NCBI GenBank assembly: GCA_028095005.1
Contig: CM051460.1
Coordinates: 23,297,501 to 23,361,500, forward strand
From: Rhynchospora pubera
Lineage: Eukaryota > Streptophyta > Magnoliopsida > Poales > Cyperaceae
DNA length: 64,000 nt
Direction of reading: 5' to 3'
Of this stretch, positions 25,422 through 35,413 are shown one piece after another (position 1 is the stretch's first letter; every line of letters begins with the position of its first letter). The notes beneath the pieces were generated by a model that ran no database searches, was not told where the DNA came from, and worked only from the letters and a program-made list of their open reading frames with translations. Position numbers and translations under genes: made by a program.

Positions 25422-27234
25422 AATCTATATTATAAGAAGATAATACAAACGTCTCTATATACCATGCATCAATATTATTTATCCTTAAAATTTAAAATAA
25501 CCCTAAATGTGAAACGACTCTATTTAATTACTTCACGCATACATAAAATATACGTCGATTTCGATTCTTTAAGTGGCGTCACAAGCTTGTAAAAATTCAC
25601 TAGCATGAGCATTTTGTACATGTGATTTTTCAGAATACTTAATCCTACCAAAATAAAAACAAAAATGTCAAACTTCATATGTGCATGTAGAAAAAAAAAT
25701 ATATACATCTCGTCAAGTGAGTTTATTTTCTATTTAAATTATTATATGAATAAATATTATTATAAATTAAAATTATATGTATAGGAACATATATAAACCC
25801 GCATATATTGATACTTAACGAGATGATTTGAAATCCGTCGAATTTTTTGTTTTTTGAATGACAATCCGACGATTTGTTGTGTGAGAGCAAAAAGAACACT
25901 GTAGATGGTTCCTAAGGTCTCTATTTTATTATTTTTATAATCAATTCAATGTACTTTGTATAAAAAACAATTGAAGCAACACGAGTGCTCAATATTGGAA
26001 TATATTTGAAATTCTCTATCTACACTTATTATTTTTTTTTCACACACAAAACCAGCAATGATTTTGCATATACAAAAAAAATAATAATAAATACACCATT
26101 AGATGCGTATCAGACAAAATACACAGAAAATCCTCAATGTATTGCGGAGCCCACAAATTAATGAGTTCAATCAAAGTCCACTATCCAAGTATCAATTCGG
26201 TCAATAGTCAAAATCCACTAGTTCGGGAAAATATGGTTGTCTTTGACCCTCGTCAAATTCAAAATAAGAAAAAAAAAGTTTAATATCTTACCTACCTCCA
26301 TTCAATTAAAATGAGACGGAAATTTCCGATTTTATCCAATATTTCATTTTCTCGTATTTCTATTCCGCTCTTTTTGCCCTATTATATTTCCTCAGGGAGA
26401 ATAAGCTGCTCTTAAATTTATTCTTAAATTTTTTATGGACCCAATTACATTATTTAAGACATCTATTATTCACAATTTTTAAAACCCCATTTCTCAGTTT
26501 TTTTTTTTTTTTTTTGAGTGGCTCCTACAGCTCACCTGTCATTATTTGGTTCGTTGAATTTTATGACGAACCGGATTCATTAATGAAATCCACTATTAAG
26601 GCATAATTTGCAGGACATGTCACTTTCCCTTTCCTTTACTACGTTTTCCATCGCGCAGTTCGTATAGCTAACCGTGTTTCCTTCTAATATTTTGTTTGAT
26701 CGATCTTTTTTGACTTGGGGTCGTTTGGCAACATCAAAGTTTAGTGGGATCAAGGATTAAAGTTAGTATTTTCGGATTAATGTTTGAGGTTAAAATTAGT
26801 AAAAGTTAGTACTAACTTAAAATTAGTAATTGTTGTTTGGCATGAAAGGTTAAAGTTACTGATCAAAATGAATGCATTCACTTATAACATTCATTTTAAT
26901 TTAGAATTTTAGAATTCGAAAATTTTAAATCTTGATATTTTCAAAATTTGGAATTTTAAAAGTTGAAAATTAAAATATAAAATTTGAAAATTTGAATTTT
27001 GAAATTTGAAATTTGAAATTTGAAATTCTGAAAATTGGAATTTTAAATTTTGGAATTTTGAAATTTGAAAATTTGAAATTTGAAAATTTGAAAAAGGTTA
27101 GCGGCACAGTAGTATGCAAGTGATGATAATTAGCAATTATCTTATTAATTCTAGATAATAGGAGTCTTGATTTATTTTGTATGCTAGAGCTAGGACATTA
27201 TTTTAATTTTAAATGTTTCTATGATAAGAACCAA
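25422..27234. other. Intergenic, low-complexity, possible TE ends
   Basis: No gene. At 25424 the sequence TCTATATTATAAGAAGATAA follows an A, which resembles a Helitron 5' end, but no matching 3' hairpin and CTAG was found to its right. The stretch at about 26715-26850 (GGGGTCGTTTGGCAAC onward) resembles a MITE end without a visible partner. About 26880-27095 is low-complexity with many ATTTGAAA units. Confidence 0.4.
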
Positions 27235-27546
27235 TGATGAAGGTATTTTGAACCTAGGATATCAAATAAATTTATAACCTAGAGCTAACCTCACTAGTCT
27301 TTTGGAGTACAGCTTTAGGGTCGAACCCAAGGGACGGATTAATGAATACCAGACTTTACTTCCTCACGAAAGCTAGACAAACAATCTTTATGGATTTTGG
27401 TTGATTAAATCTAAAGGTGCAAGTAAATAAATATTTTTGGTATTTTATGAACTAAAACAGATGCAAATAATATCCCAGGACTTTGTACTCATTTAGTTTA
27501 GCTTTAAAGTACTTCTGCCCAAAGTTTTCACCAAGGAAGAAGGTAA

Positions 27547-27580
27547 TTTCGGACCGAAATATACAGATTTTGGACCGAAA
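27547..27580. promoter_or_regulatory. Paired palindrome in LTR, pair 1
   Basis: TTTCGGACCGAAA at 27547-27559 and the variant TTTTGGACCGAAA at 27568-27580, starts 21 bp apart. Copy in the other LTR: 32190-32202 and 32211-32223. Role unknown; a binding site for a dimeric regulator is an inference. Confidence 0.55.
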
Positions 27581-28502
27581 TTCTATATAAGTCGTGCCAA
27601 AATATACTTTAAACTTTCTGCTTTGACTTGCTGATTTTATACAACACTATGTGAAGGATACTTGTCGATCAGACCTAAATCCTAACCTCAGCTGTCGCAA
27701 TTTTGGTTTTGGAAATTGGTTTGGAACTCGGTTTTCTCCACGTAAATGACTAAACCTAAACTGTCGTGTCGGATATTAGTCACTTAAGGTTATCATGTTG
27801 GATTTCTAGAGGTATCTAAGTCCTTTCAGATCGTTTAGAAACTACACCTTTCGGTTGTCAAGTTAACCTCCTCTTTCGAGCGTTTGGCTTACCTCAATTA
27901 CTTAATCAATCATGTGTTTAGTCTAGTTTAATGTCCTAAAGACGTCGCGATTCATCCATAGGTAAACATCAAGTAAACAAATAACATAACTAAGCATATC
28001 AATAATTTTCAACATAATAAATCACATAACATAGCAATCAATCCATCAAGTCATCACAAAATACTAAACTAAATTACTACTTAGCCCTAAGACATAAGAA
28101 ACTAGCCTAACATGTAAACAAAGCAAGATACAAACTCCATGTGATCAAAATATCAAGAGAAAAGGAAGGAATAAACCAAATATCGCTTCTATCGAGATAT
28201 CGATCGTCCGAAGTCGTGGTTGGATCGGTTCTACCGCCGTCGCGTCCAGAATCGCTCCAAGGTTGCTGCCATGGTCGTGCTCCGCTGCAAGAGATGGAAT
28301 CCCACGCCTTTCGGCGTGAGAACGGTGGTGGAAAAAGTGGAAATTATTGTATGGAAGGTGGGATACTTTCCTCTCTGTAATTTCGTGCATATATCGCCAG
28401 GGAGGAGGCTTGGGAGGCAGGTTAGGGCAAGGGTTCACGAGATCATGCCATAAAATAAAATTTCCATCTTCAAAACTTGCCAAAACTGACTTTTTCACGC
28501 AA

Positions 28503-28535
28503 TTTCGGACCGAAATAAATAATTTCGGACCGAAA
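28503..28535. promoter_or_regulatory. Paired palindrome in LTR, pair 2
   Basis: TTTCGGACCGAAA at 28503-28515 and 28523-28535, starts 20 bp apart, both exact. Copy in the other LTR: 33146-33158 and 33166-33178. Confidence 0.55.
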
Positions 28536-28860
28536 TTATTTTCCAGCACTGCGCACCGATAGTATTTTGGCCATAATTTCTTCATCCGGACTCCGATTGA
28601 GGTGATTCAAAGATCGTTGGAAAGCTTAGGATGAGCTCTACAGTGCTATGCATTCCATTTAGTCATTTGATTCCCAAAAATTATCCCTTTTATGAAATTA
28701 TTGTGTCCAATCCACCATGTTCCTACAAAACAAGTCAAATTCCACGGCAGTGTCCAATCTTGCAAAACATAATGCAAAAGTGCAGTGAATATCATTGGTT
28801 TGGGTAGTATTTTGGTGCCAAGTATGGTCAAAATATATATATAAATAAGAGATATCAAAT

Positions 28861-28875
28861 CCCCCCAAACTTAAA
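28861..28875 (-). other. Polypurine tract of the gypsy-type element
   Basis: On the minus strand TTTAAGTTTGGGGGG lies 3 bases before the left LTR, the position and composition of a plus-strand priming tract. Confidence 0.75.
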
Positions 28876-29947
28876 CTTTTGTTTGTCCTCAAACAATATC
28901 CTAAGTTCAAAGGAATTGACCATACTTAGACTTACAATCAAATTATCTCAAACCAAACAATGCCATGAAAAATTGATCATTCAGTTTACTCAAAAGTTTC
29001 ACACAACAAATTAAAGCAAGCTCAAAAATTGAATTCAAGGATAAGGGTTTAGTTCTCTTTTGGATTGAATTTGTGCATCTCTTAGTCCTAATGAATTTCA
29101 TTTTTCAAATCAAGAACCCTAGCTTCTCTTTGTCAAAACAATTGCAAACTCAATTTCATTTGTCCGTTCTTTTTCATGTCTCACAAAAATTTGTAAAAGG
29201 ATTTTATCAAAGTCGAAAATTTTATAATGAATCCTTCTCAAAGCAATTTTATTTTCACCAATTTAAATTGTGCAAGTCGAGTCGTGGGGCTTTGCACCCT
29301 AGAGGATTTAATGCAAGTCATTGACCTTGAAAATGCTACTGGCACATATCGCACCAGGGAGGTCGGTCCGGTTTTTACGCATTTTTCGCTACAGACCACT
29401 ACGGACTTGAACATTTTTTTTCTTTTTATATGTTAAGTTCCTTAAGCCTCCAATATTTGTGGTTGAGTTGGTGGAAAAAGGTCTCGATGCATCCTCGTTT
29501 TCACAACTATTTAGATTTTTGTCAATTTAGAATTTTGCTCGTTGGTGATTCAAGCATTCAAACACACATCCAGATTCATCTTATAATTTTCAAAGTTCAT
29601 AAAATTTCTTTTTAAACAAAAGTTTGCAAGACACAAAATCGTTCACTCGACAAAAACTTGTGAGAATTGACTTAGACCATTTTGACAATTTTCAAGCATC
29701 CAAATTCGGGTTCTTTTTTCTCAAACTAATTTTCAACTCGGTCTATTGGTGCACAAATCAATTTAAAGATTTTTAAACATCAAAAATCCTTGAGAAAAAT
29801 TTTCAAAAATGCTTTTAAAATTCGAACAATGTGAAACAGTGAGGAACTTCATCAATTTTAACCAAGACAGAGATCAAGCATGCATCCAAAATTAATTTCT
29901 AAATTTTTAAACAAAGTTTTCTCAAAATTCAACATTCCAAAGACAAA

Positions 29948-29981
29948 TTTCGGACCGAAATAGTCACATTTCGGACCGAAA
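29948..29981. promoter_or_regulatory. Paired palindrome, internal pair
   Basis: TTTCGGACCGAAA at 29948-29960 and 29969-29981, starts 21 bp apart, matching the two LTR pairs in motif and spacing. It lies in the non-coding part between the ORF and the polypurine tract. Confidence 0.55.
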
Positions 29982-30068
29982 AAGGAGAAAATTGTTTAAA
30001 AATCTCATGTAACAGAGACGAAATATCACAAATTTTTTTCAATAAGTCCAACTTTTCATCCTCCTATT

Positions 30069-30102
30069 CCCCCCAAACTTAAATCAAGCATTGTCCTCAA
30101 TG
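30069..30102 (-). repeat. Internal polypurine-tract-like block
   Basis: Minus strand: CATTGAGGACAATGCTTGAT followed by TTAAGTTTGGGGGG. It resembles the true polypurine tract block at 28861-28896 (both have GAGGACAA upstream of TTTAAGTTTGGGGGG). It may be an old tract copied inward or a second priming site. Confidence 0.5.
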
Positions 30103-30470
30103 CAATCACAGAGATCAAAATTAAAAAGGAGGAAAAGAGAAACTAACCGAATCAAGGCATGAATTTTCATATGAATTCGTCTCTATTTGGCGTGGGGCAG
30201 CAGCGCTTCAGCGTGAGTAAATCGTGGCAGCAACGTAGGAGTTCAGAGGTAGCAATGAGACAGGTTTTCTTGTGGCATGCAACTCACATGAGGTCGTGCG
30301 TGGGGCGTGTGGCTTTTTGTTGCTTGACCCGTGGTGCTCTAGCGCGAGTCACAAGTAGGACATCCACAATCAATCAAAACCTGTATTTCCAACAATAAAA
30401 TCGAAACCAACCATGAGTTTTTTTTTTTATAGAAAATTTAACTAAATAATTGAATAAAAATTTGAGGACT

Positions 30471-30516
30471 TGGGTTGCCTCCCAAGAAGCGCTTGTTTTA
30501 GGTCACGAGCCTGACC
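30471..30516 (-). other. Conserved gypsy-derivative motif
   Basis: Minus strand reads GGTCAGGCTCGTGACCTAAA then ACAAGCGCTTCTTGGGAGGC and AACCCAAG. I know this stretch as a recurrent non-coding block in plant gypsy LARD-type elements, downstream of the coding part. The inverted TTGGGAGGCAACCCAA portion can fold as a short hairpin. Confidence 0.5.
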
Positions 30517-30527
30517 ACCTCTCATGT

Positions 30528-31754
30528 TCATCTTATCTTCACTTTACGTCCATTTAGCGCATCATAATTCACCCAAAAATACTTGAGAAAGATCCTTGAA
30601 ACATGCTTGACACTTCCTTGTTTGAATGTCATCTTTCTTCGCTCGATTTTGATGTGATACTTGGTTCGTGGTTTGTCGTCTTCCATCACATCATGATTCT
30701 TCAAGCATTTTCCAAGTTGAGAGCTCAAGTCGACTTTGGTGATTTTTCCATTTTTCATGTCGGATGCCTCGACTTGGAGAGGTCTACCACCATCTTCCTT
30801 CTTCTCAGTTTCATCAATAATAGAACTAATTGGAGGATCTTTCAATTCCAACTCATTAGATTTGTCAATATAAGTTAATCTAAGTGGAATGAAAATTGGG
30901 AGAATAATGGGTGGAGGTGCTACAACCTTTGGTTCTTCAATTTTCTCTTGTTGTTCATTTATTTCAAATTGTGTGTCATCATCACTGTCGGACTCATAAC
31001 AAATCGCAATTTCTTTCAAAGAACTAAAACTTTCTAATTCCTCATTATTTTGCAATGTCATTGTATCATTTTGTTCATCTTGTGATCTATATGAGGAACA
31101 AAGTTCTTGAACAATTTTGGTCTCAACTATCTTTTCATGTTGTGTGGCAATAGTTTTGAAATTAGATGACAGAGAATTCAATTTTTCAAGAAGTTCCTCA
31201 TTTAGTTTTCTTTGGTTTTCAATAAAATCTTTATACATTAGTTCATCGTTTGACATTTGCGAAAGTAATTGAGAATTAGAAGTTTTATCCATGAAATTCA
31301 ATCTAGATTCATCTTGAGACATTGAACATGAATTATACCAAGAAAAACAAGAGTTATTTGTCAAACCAGAGTTGTATGCATCATGTACGGATTTTGCATC
31401 AAGATGTCCTTCCCCACATACTTTCCTTATGGTGTTGTTCACCACATTGAGTTGATGCTTGATACGATCCATTGAAGAGATAGATTTCTCCATGGCGCGT
31501 GGTGTATGGTCCATGTATTGGGCATATGGGTCTTGGTGCTCGCTCCATCCTCCTCCGCATGCTTTTCTTATGGTGTTGTTGACAACATCGAGTTGATGAT
31601 ATACTCGTTGAACACATGCATCCTTTGGATCTTCTCTCCATCCTTCATCGCATGCTTTCCTTATGTGGTTGTTGACAACATCGAGTTGGTGATACAAGCG
31701 TCGCCTCCAATTGTCCTCTCTTTCATGTTCACGGTCCTGAAAAGAATAAAACAT
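30528..31754 (-). CDS. Element-encoded ORF, 408 aa, no known domain
   Basis: The only long open frame of the gypsy-type element. I do not recognise a Gag zinc knuckle, protease or polymerase motif. Residues 21-39, 52-70 and 99-117 are three imperfect copies of a 19-residue unit (YHQLDVVNNTIRKACGGGW in the second). About 160-215 is charged and leucine-rich (for example NEELLEKLNSLSSNFKT), likely coiled coil. About 220-300 is acidic with many E and D. The C-terminus is basic (KIERRKMTFKQGSVKHVSRI). On the minus strand the first codons are followed by TTTTATTCTTTTCAGGACC, which looks like a splice acceptor, so the true N-terminus may lie in an upstream exon and the annotated ATG at 31754 may be intronic. 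It could be a diverged structural (Gag-like) protein or a captured host sequence. Confidence 0.6.
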   Translation of the reverse strand: MFYSFQDREHEREDNWRRRLYHQLDVVNNHIRKACDEGWREDPKDACVQRVYHQLDVVNNTIRKACGGGWSEHQDPYAQYMDHTPRAMEKSISSMDRIKHQLNVVNNTIRKVCGEGHLDAKSVHDAYNSGLTNNSCFSWYNSCSMSQDESRLNFMDKTSNSQLLSQMSNDELMYKDFIENQRKLNEELLEKLNSLSSNFKTIATQHEKIVETKIVQELCSSYRSQDEQNDTMTLQNNEELESFSSLKEIAICYESDSDDDTQFEINEQQEKIEEPKVVAPPPIILPIFIPLRLTYIDKSNELELKDPPISSIIDETEKKEDGGRPLQVEASDMKNGKITKVDLSSQLGKCLKNHDVMEDDKPRTKYHIKIERRKMTFKQGSVKHVSRIFLKYFWVNYDALNGRKVKIR

Positions 31755-31856
31755 GGTGATACAAATGATTTTTTTCTTTTTTTTAACAATAATAAATAAA
31801 TAAAGGATACAATATCTAGTCTCTCGTTACTAAAATAAATTCTAATATCAACACCG

Positions 31857-31874
31857 TCCCCGGCAACGGCGCCA
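31857..31874 (-). other. Primer-binding site of the gypsy-type element
   Basis: Minus strand TGGCGCCGTTGCCGGGGA begins 3 bases after the right LTR. This is a common plant gypsy primer-binding site; I recall it as complementary to a tRNA-Asp 3' end, which I could not check here. Confidence 0.8.
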
Positions 31875-31877
31875 ATT

Positions 31878-33500
31878 TGATGAAGGTATTTTGAACCTAG
31901 GATATCAAATAAATTTATAACCTAGAGCTAACCTCACTAGTCTTTTGGAGTACAGCTTTAGGGTCGAACCCAAGGGACGGATTAATGAATACCAGACTTT
32001 ACTTCCTCACGAAAGCTAGACAAACAATCTTTATGGATTTTGGTTGATTAAATCTAAAGGTGCAAGTAAATAAATATTTTTGGTATTTTATGAACTAAAA
32101 CAGATGCAAATAATATCCCAGGACTTTGTACTCATTTAGTTTAGCTTTAAAGTACTTCTGCCCAAAGTTTTCACCAAGGAAGAAGGTAATTTCGGACCGA
32201 AATATACAGATTTTGGACCGAAATTCTATATAAGTCGTGCCAAAATATACTTTAAACTTTCTGCTTTGACTTGCTGATTTTATACAACACTATGTGAAGG
32301 ATACTTGTCGATCAGACCTAAATCCTAACCTCAGCTGTCGCAATTTTGGTTTTGGAAATTGGTTTGGAACTCGGTTTTCTCCACGTAAATGACTAAACCT
32401 AAACTGTCGTGTCGGATATTAGTCACTTAAGGTTATCATGTTGGATTTCTAGAGGTATCTAAGTCCTTTCAGATCGTTTAGAAACTACACCTTTCGGTTG
32501 TCAAGTTAACCTCCTCTTTCGAGCGTTTGGCTTACCTCAATTACTTAATCAATCATGTGTTTAGTCTAGTTTAATGTCCTAAAGACGTCGCGATTCATCC
32601 ATAGGTAAACATCAAGTAAACAAATAACATAACTAAGCATATCAATAATTTTCAACATAATAAATCACATAACATAGCAATCAATCCATCAAGTCATCAC
32701 AAAATACTAAACTAAATTACTACTTAGCCCTAAGACATAAGAAACTAGCCTAACATGTAAACAAAGCAAGATACAAACTCCATGTGATCAAAATATCAAG
32801 AGAAAAGGAAGGAATAAACCAAATATCGCTTCTATCGAGATATCGATCGTCCGAAGTCGTGGTTGGATCGGTTCTACCGCCGTCGCGTCCAGAATCGCTC
32901 CAAGGTTGCTGCCATGGTCGTGCTCCGCTGCAAGAGATGGAATCCCACGCCTTTCGGCGTGAGAACGGTGGTGGAAAAAGTGGAAATTATTGTATGGAAG
33001 GTGGGATACTTTCCTCTCTGTAATTTCGTGCATATATCGCCAGGGAGGAGGCTTGGGAGGCAGGTTAGGGCAAGGGTTCACGAGATCATGCCATAAAATA
33101 AAATTTCCATCTTCAAAACTTGCCAAAACTGACTTTTTCACGCAATTTCGGACCGAAATAAATAATTTCGGACCGAAATTATTTTCCAGCACTGCGCACC
33201 GATAGTATTTTGGCCATAATTTCTTCATCCGGACTCCGATTGAGGTGATTCAAAGATCGTTGGAAAGCTTAGGATGAGCTCTACAGTGCTATGCATTCCA
33301 TTTAGTCATTTGATTCCCAAAAATTATCCCTTTTATGAAATTATTGTGTCCAATCCACCATGTTCCTACAAAACAAGTCAAATTCCACGGCAGTGTCCAA
33401 TCTTGCAAAACATAATGCAAAAGTGCAGTGAATATCATTGGTTTGGGTAGTATTTTGGTGCCAAGTATGGTCAAAATATATATATAAATAAGAGATATCA
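31878..33500 (-). repeat. 5' LTR of the gypsy-type element
   Basis: 1623 bp. On the minus strand this is the upstream LTR, next to the primer-binding site. It is the same sequence as 27235-28857 by inspection and carries the same four palindrome copies. Confidence 0.93.
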
Positions 33501-33720
33501 ACCAACTCTTGATCTAGTGGAAAAAAAAACAATGCATCTTAAGTGAAAAGGTCGCTATTCGAAAATCGAAACCTGGCTAAAAATCCAATTTATCTTAAAA
33601 AAAAAAACGTTTAGATGATATAAAAATATCATTGTTCCTACTAAAAGCGAGACTTTTGTAATTTTTTGCCATAACAACGGCAGTAAATTGTCAAAAAAAA
33701 AAAGATATTAATAGTATAGT

Positions 33721-34571
33721 TATGATATTGAAACTATTTTCCAAATTTTTTTCTCTGTATTTTATTAGAATATGAATGTTTCTTGTATATTTTTTTTAGC
33801 ATTAAATTGAGATTAAAATTCTTAAATATCTTCCATTACATATATTAAATTTTGAATCTACTGCCCCAACGATTAAAATCAACATCTTAATTAACTATGC
33901 TAGATGTGATTTTTTTTATTGCATGTTATCAATGATGAATAATTAACCGTCCAAACTCGCTTGCGACTCAAAAAGACGACGAATTTGAATAGAATGTTGT
34001 ACTTTTATTCACGTCCATACTGTGTTTAAATATTTCCATTTAAAATTTAGATTGAGAATTAAATTATTCAAATGAATAATGGTACATCCTAAATTAAATT
34101 CAGTGGTGAAATAAAAAGTGACTTATTACTTTTCACTTGGCTTTCCTTGCAAAGTGTCCCCATTAACTTTTTATTCACTGAATTTTATACTACATGGATT
34201 TTCTGCAACACTTGATATGAAACATAACTTTTTAACACGATCTTAGTACAATGCTACTCAACTGTCCAAAAAAATAATAATAAATAATAATAAATAAATA
34301 AACAATGCTACTCCGGTTCCTTCAGTTTTTTAGTCCCACATTATAAACTTATAAACATTGCCTTTCACCTTAGCCTATAAAAAAGAAACTGATGTTTGTG
34401 GAGTTATACCAATGTCCAGTACAAAATGAAACTCAAGTAAGATAATAAACCTCTCGCATGAGTTTCTCTCTTTTCTCCCTCCCTATCCCTTTGCTATATT
34501 TTCTTATGTTGGGATTGATCTAAATGGTGGCTTTTCATTTGGACGGTCTAGGAAAAAAATCGCATAAAAGG
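33721..34571. repeat. Tandem duplication, copy 1 (851 bp)
   Basis: Starts TATGATATTGAAACTATTTT and ends in GCATAAAAGG. The adjoining 34572-35413 repeats it head to tail with small substitutions and short indels, mainly in A/T runs. No coding sequence. Confidence 0.9.
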
Positions 34572-35413
34572 TATGATATTGAAATTATTTTCCAATTTTT
34601 TTTCTCTATATTTTATTAGAATATGAATGTTTCTTGTATGCTTTTTTTAGAATTAAATTGAGATTAAAATTCTTAAATATCTTCCATTACATATATTGAA
34701 TTTTGAATCTACTACCCCAACGTTAAAATCAACATCTTAATTAACTATGCTAGATGTGATATATATTTTTTTAGTTTATTGGATGTTATCAATGATGAAT
34801 AATTCACCGTCCAAACTCGCTTGCGACTCAAAGAGACGAATCTGAATAGAATGTTGTACTTTTATTCACGTCCATCCTGTGTTTAAATATTTCCATTTAA
34901 AATTTAGATTGAGAATTGAATTATTCAAATGAATTTTATATTCAGTGGTGAAATAAAAAGTGACTTATTACTTTTCACGTGGCTTTCCTTGCAAAGTCTC
35001 TCCATTAACTTTTTATTCACTGAATTTTATACTACATGGATTTTCTGCAACACTTGATATGAAACATAACTTTTTAACACGATCTAAGTACAATGCTACT
35101 CAACTGTCCAAAAAAAAAAAATTATAATAAATAAATAAACAATGCTACTCCGGTTCCTTCAGTTTTTTAGTCCCGTATTGTAAACTTATAAACATTTTGT
35201 CTTTCACCTTAGCCTATAAAAAAGAAATTGATGTTTGTGTTGGAGTTATACCACTGTCCACTACAAAATGAAACTCAAGTAAGATAATAAACCACTTGCA
35301 TGAGTTTCTCTCTTTTCTCCCTCCCTATCCCTTTGCTATATTTTCTTATGTTGGGATTGATCTAAATGGTGGCTTTTCGTTTGGACGGTCTAGGAAAAGA
35401 ATCGCACAAAAGG
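34572..35413. repeat. Tandem duplication, copy 2 (842 bp)
   Basis: Same landmarks as copy 1: CGTCCAAACTCGCTTGCGAC, AACACTTGATATGAAACATA, AATGCTACTCCGGTTCCTTC and ATTTGGACGGTCTAGGAAAA with one change. The copies differ at scattered bases plus short deletions, so the duplication is not brand new. Confidence 0.9.

Larger units (their letters stand above)
27235..28857 (-). repeat. 3' LTR of the gypsy-type element
   Basis: 1623 bp, TGATGAAGG...GATATCA on the plus strand. It is identical in length and, on inspection, in sequence to 31878-33500 (offset 4643). It contains four copies of the TTTCGGACCGAAA palindrome in two pairs. Open frames in the GC-richer part (28140-28585) occur in both LTRs and both strands and look like chance frames. 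Confidence 0.93.
27235..33500 (-). mobile_element. Non-autonomous Ty3/gypsy-type LTR element (6266 bp)
   Basis: A complete insertion with two 1623 bp LTRs (27235-28857 and 31878-33500), TG..CA termini, and a 5 bp target duplication ACCAA (27230-27234 and 33501-33505). Reading on the minus strand, a primer-binding site follows the right LTR and a polypurine tract precedes the left one, which sets the orientation. The interior is only 3020 bp and holds one long ORF, with no protease, reverse transcriptase, RNase H or integrase. The motif GGGAGGCAACCCAAG and the GGACAATGCTTGATTTAAG/TTTGGGGGG block are ones I associate with Tat/Athila-related plant gypsy derivatives (LARD-like). The LTRs look identical on inspection, so the insertion is recent and was presumably mobilised by another element's proteins. 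Confidence 0.9.

Noticed and set aside
25424..25470. Helitron 5' end (A followed by TCTATATTATAAGAAG)
   Set aside because: Fits the 5' rule, but no hairpin plus CTAG end was found between it and the gypsy-type element; noted only as a possibility.
28141..28585. 146-, 79-, 77- and 71-codon frames, repeated at 32784-33228
   Set aside because: They lie in the LTRs of the gypsy-type element, overlap each other on both strands and show no domain. The duplication is that of the LTR.
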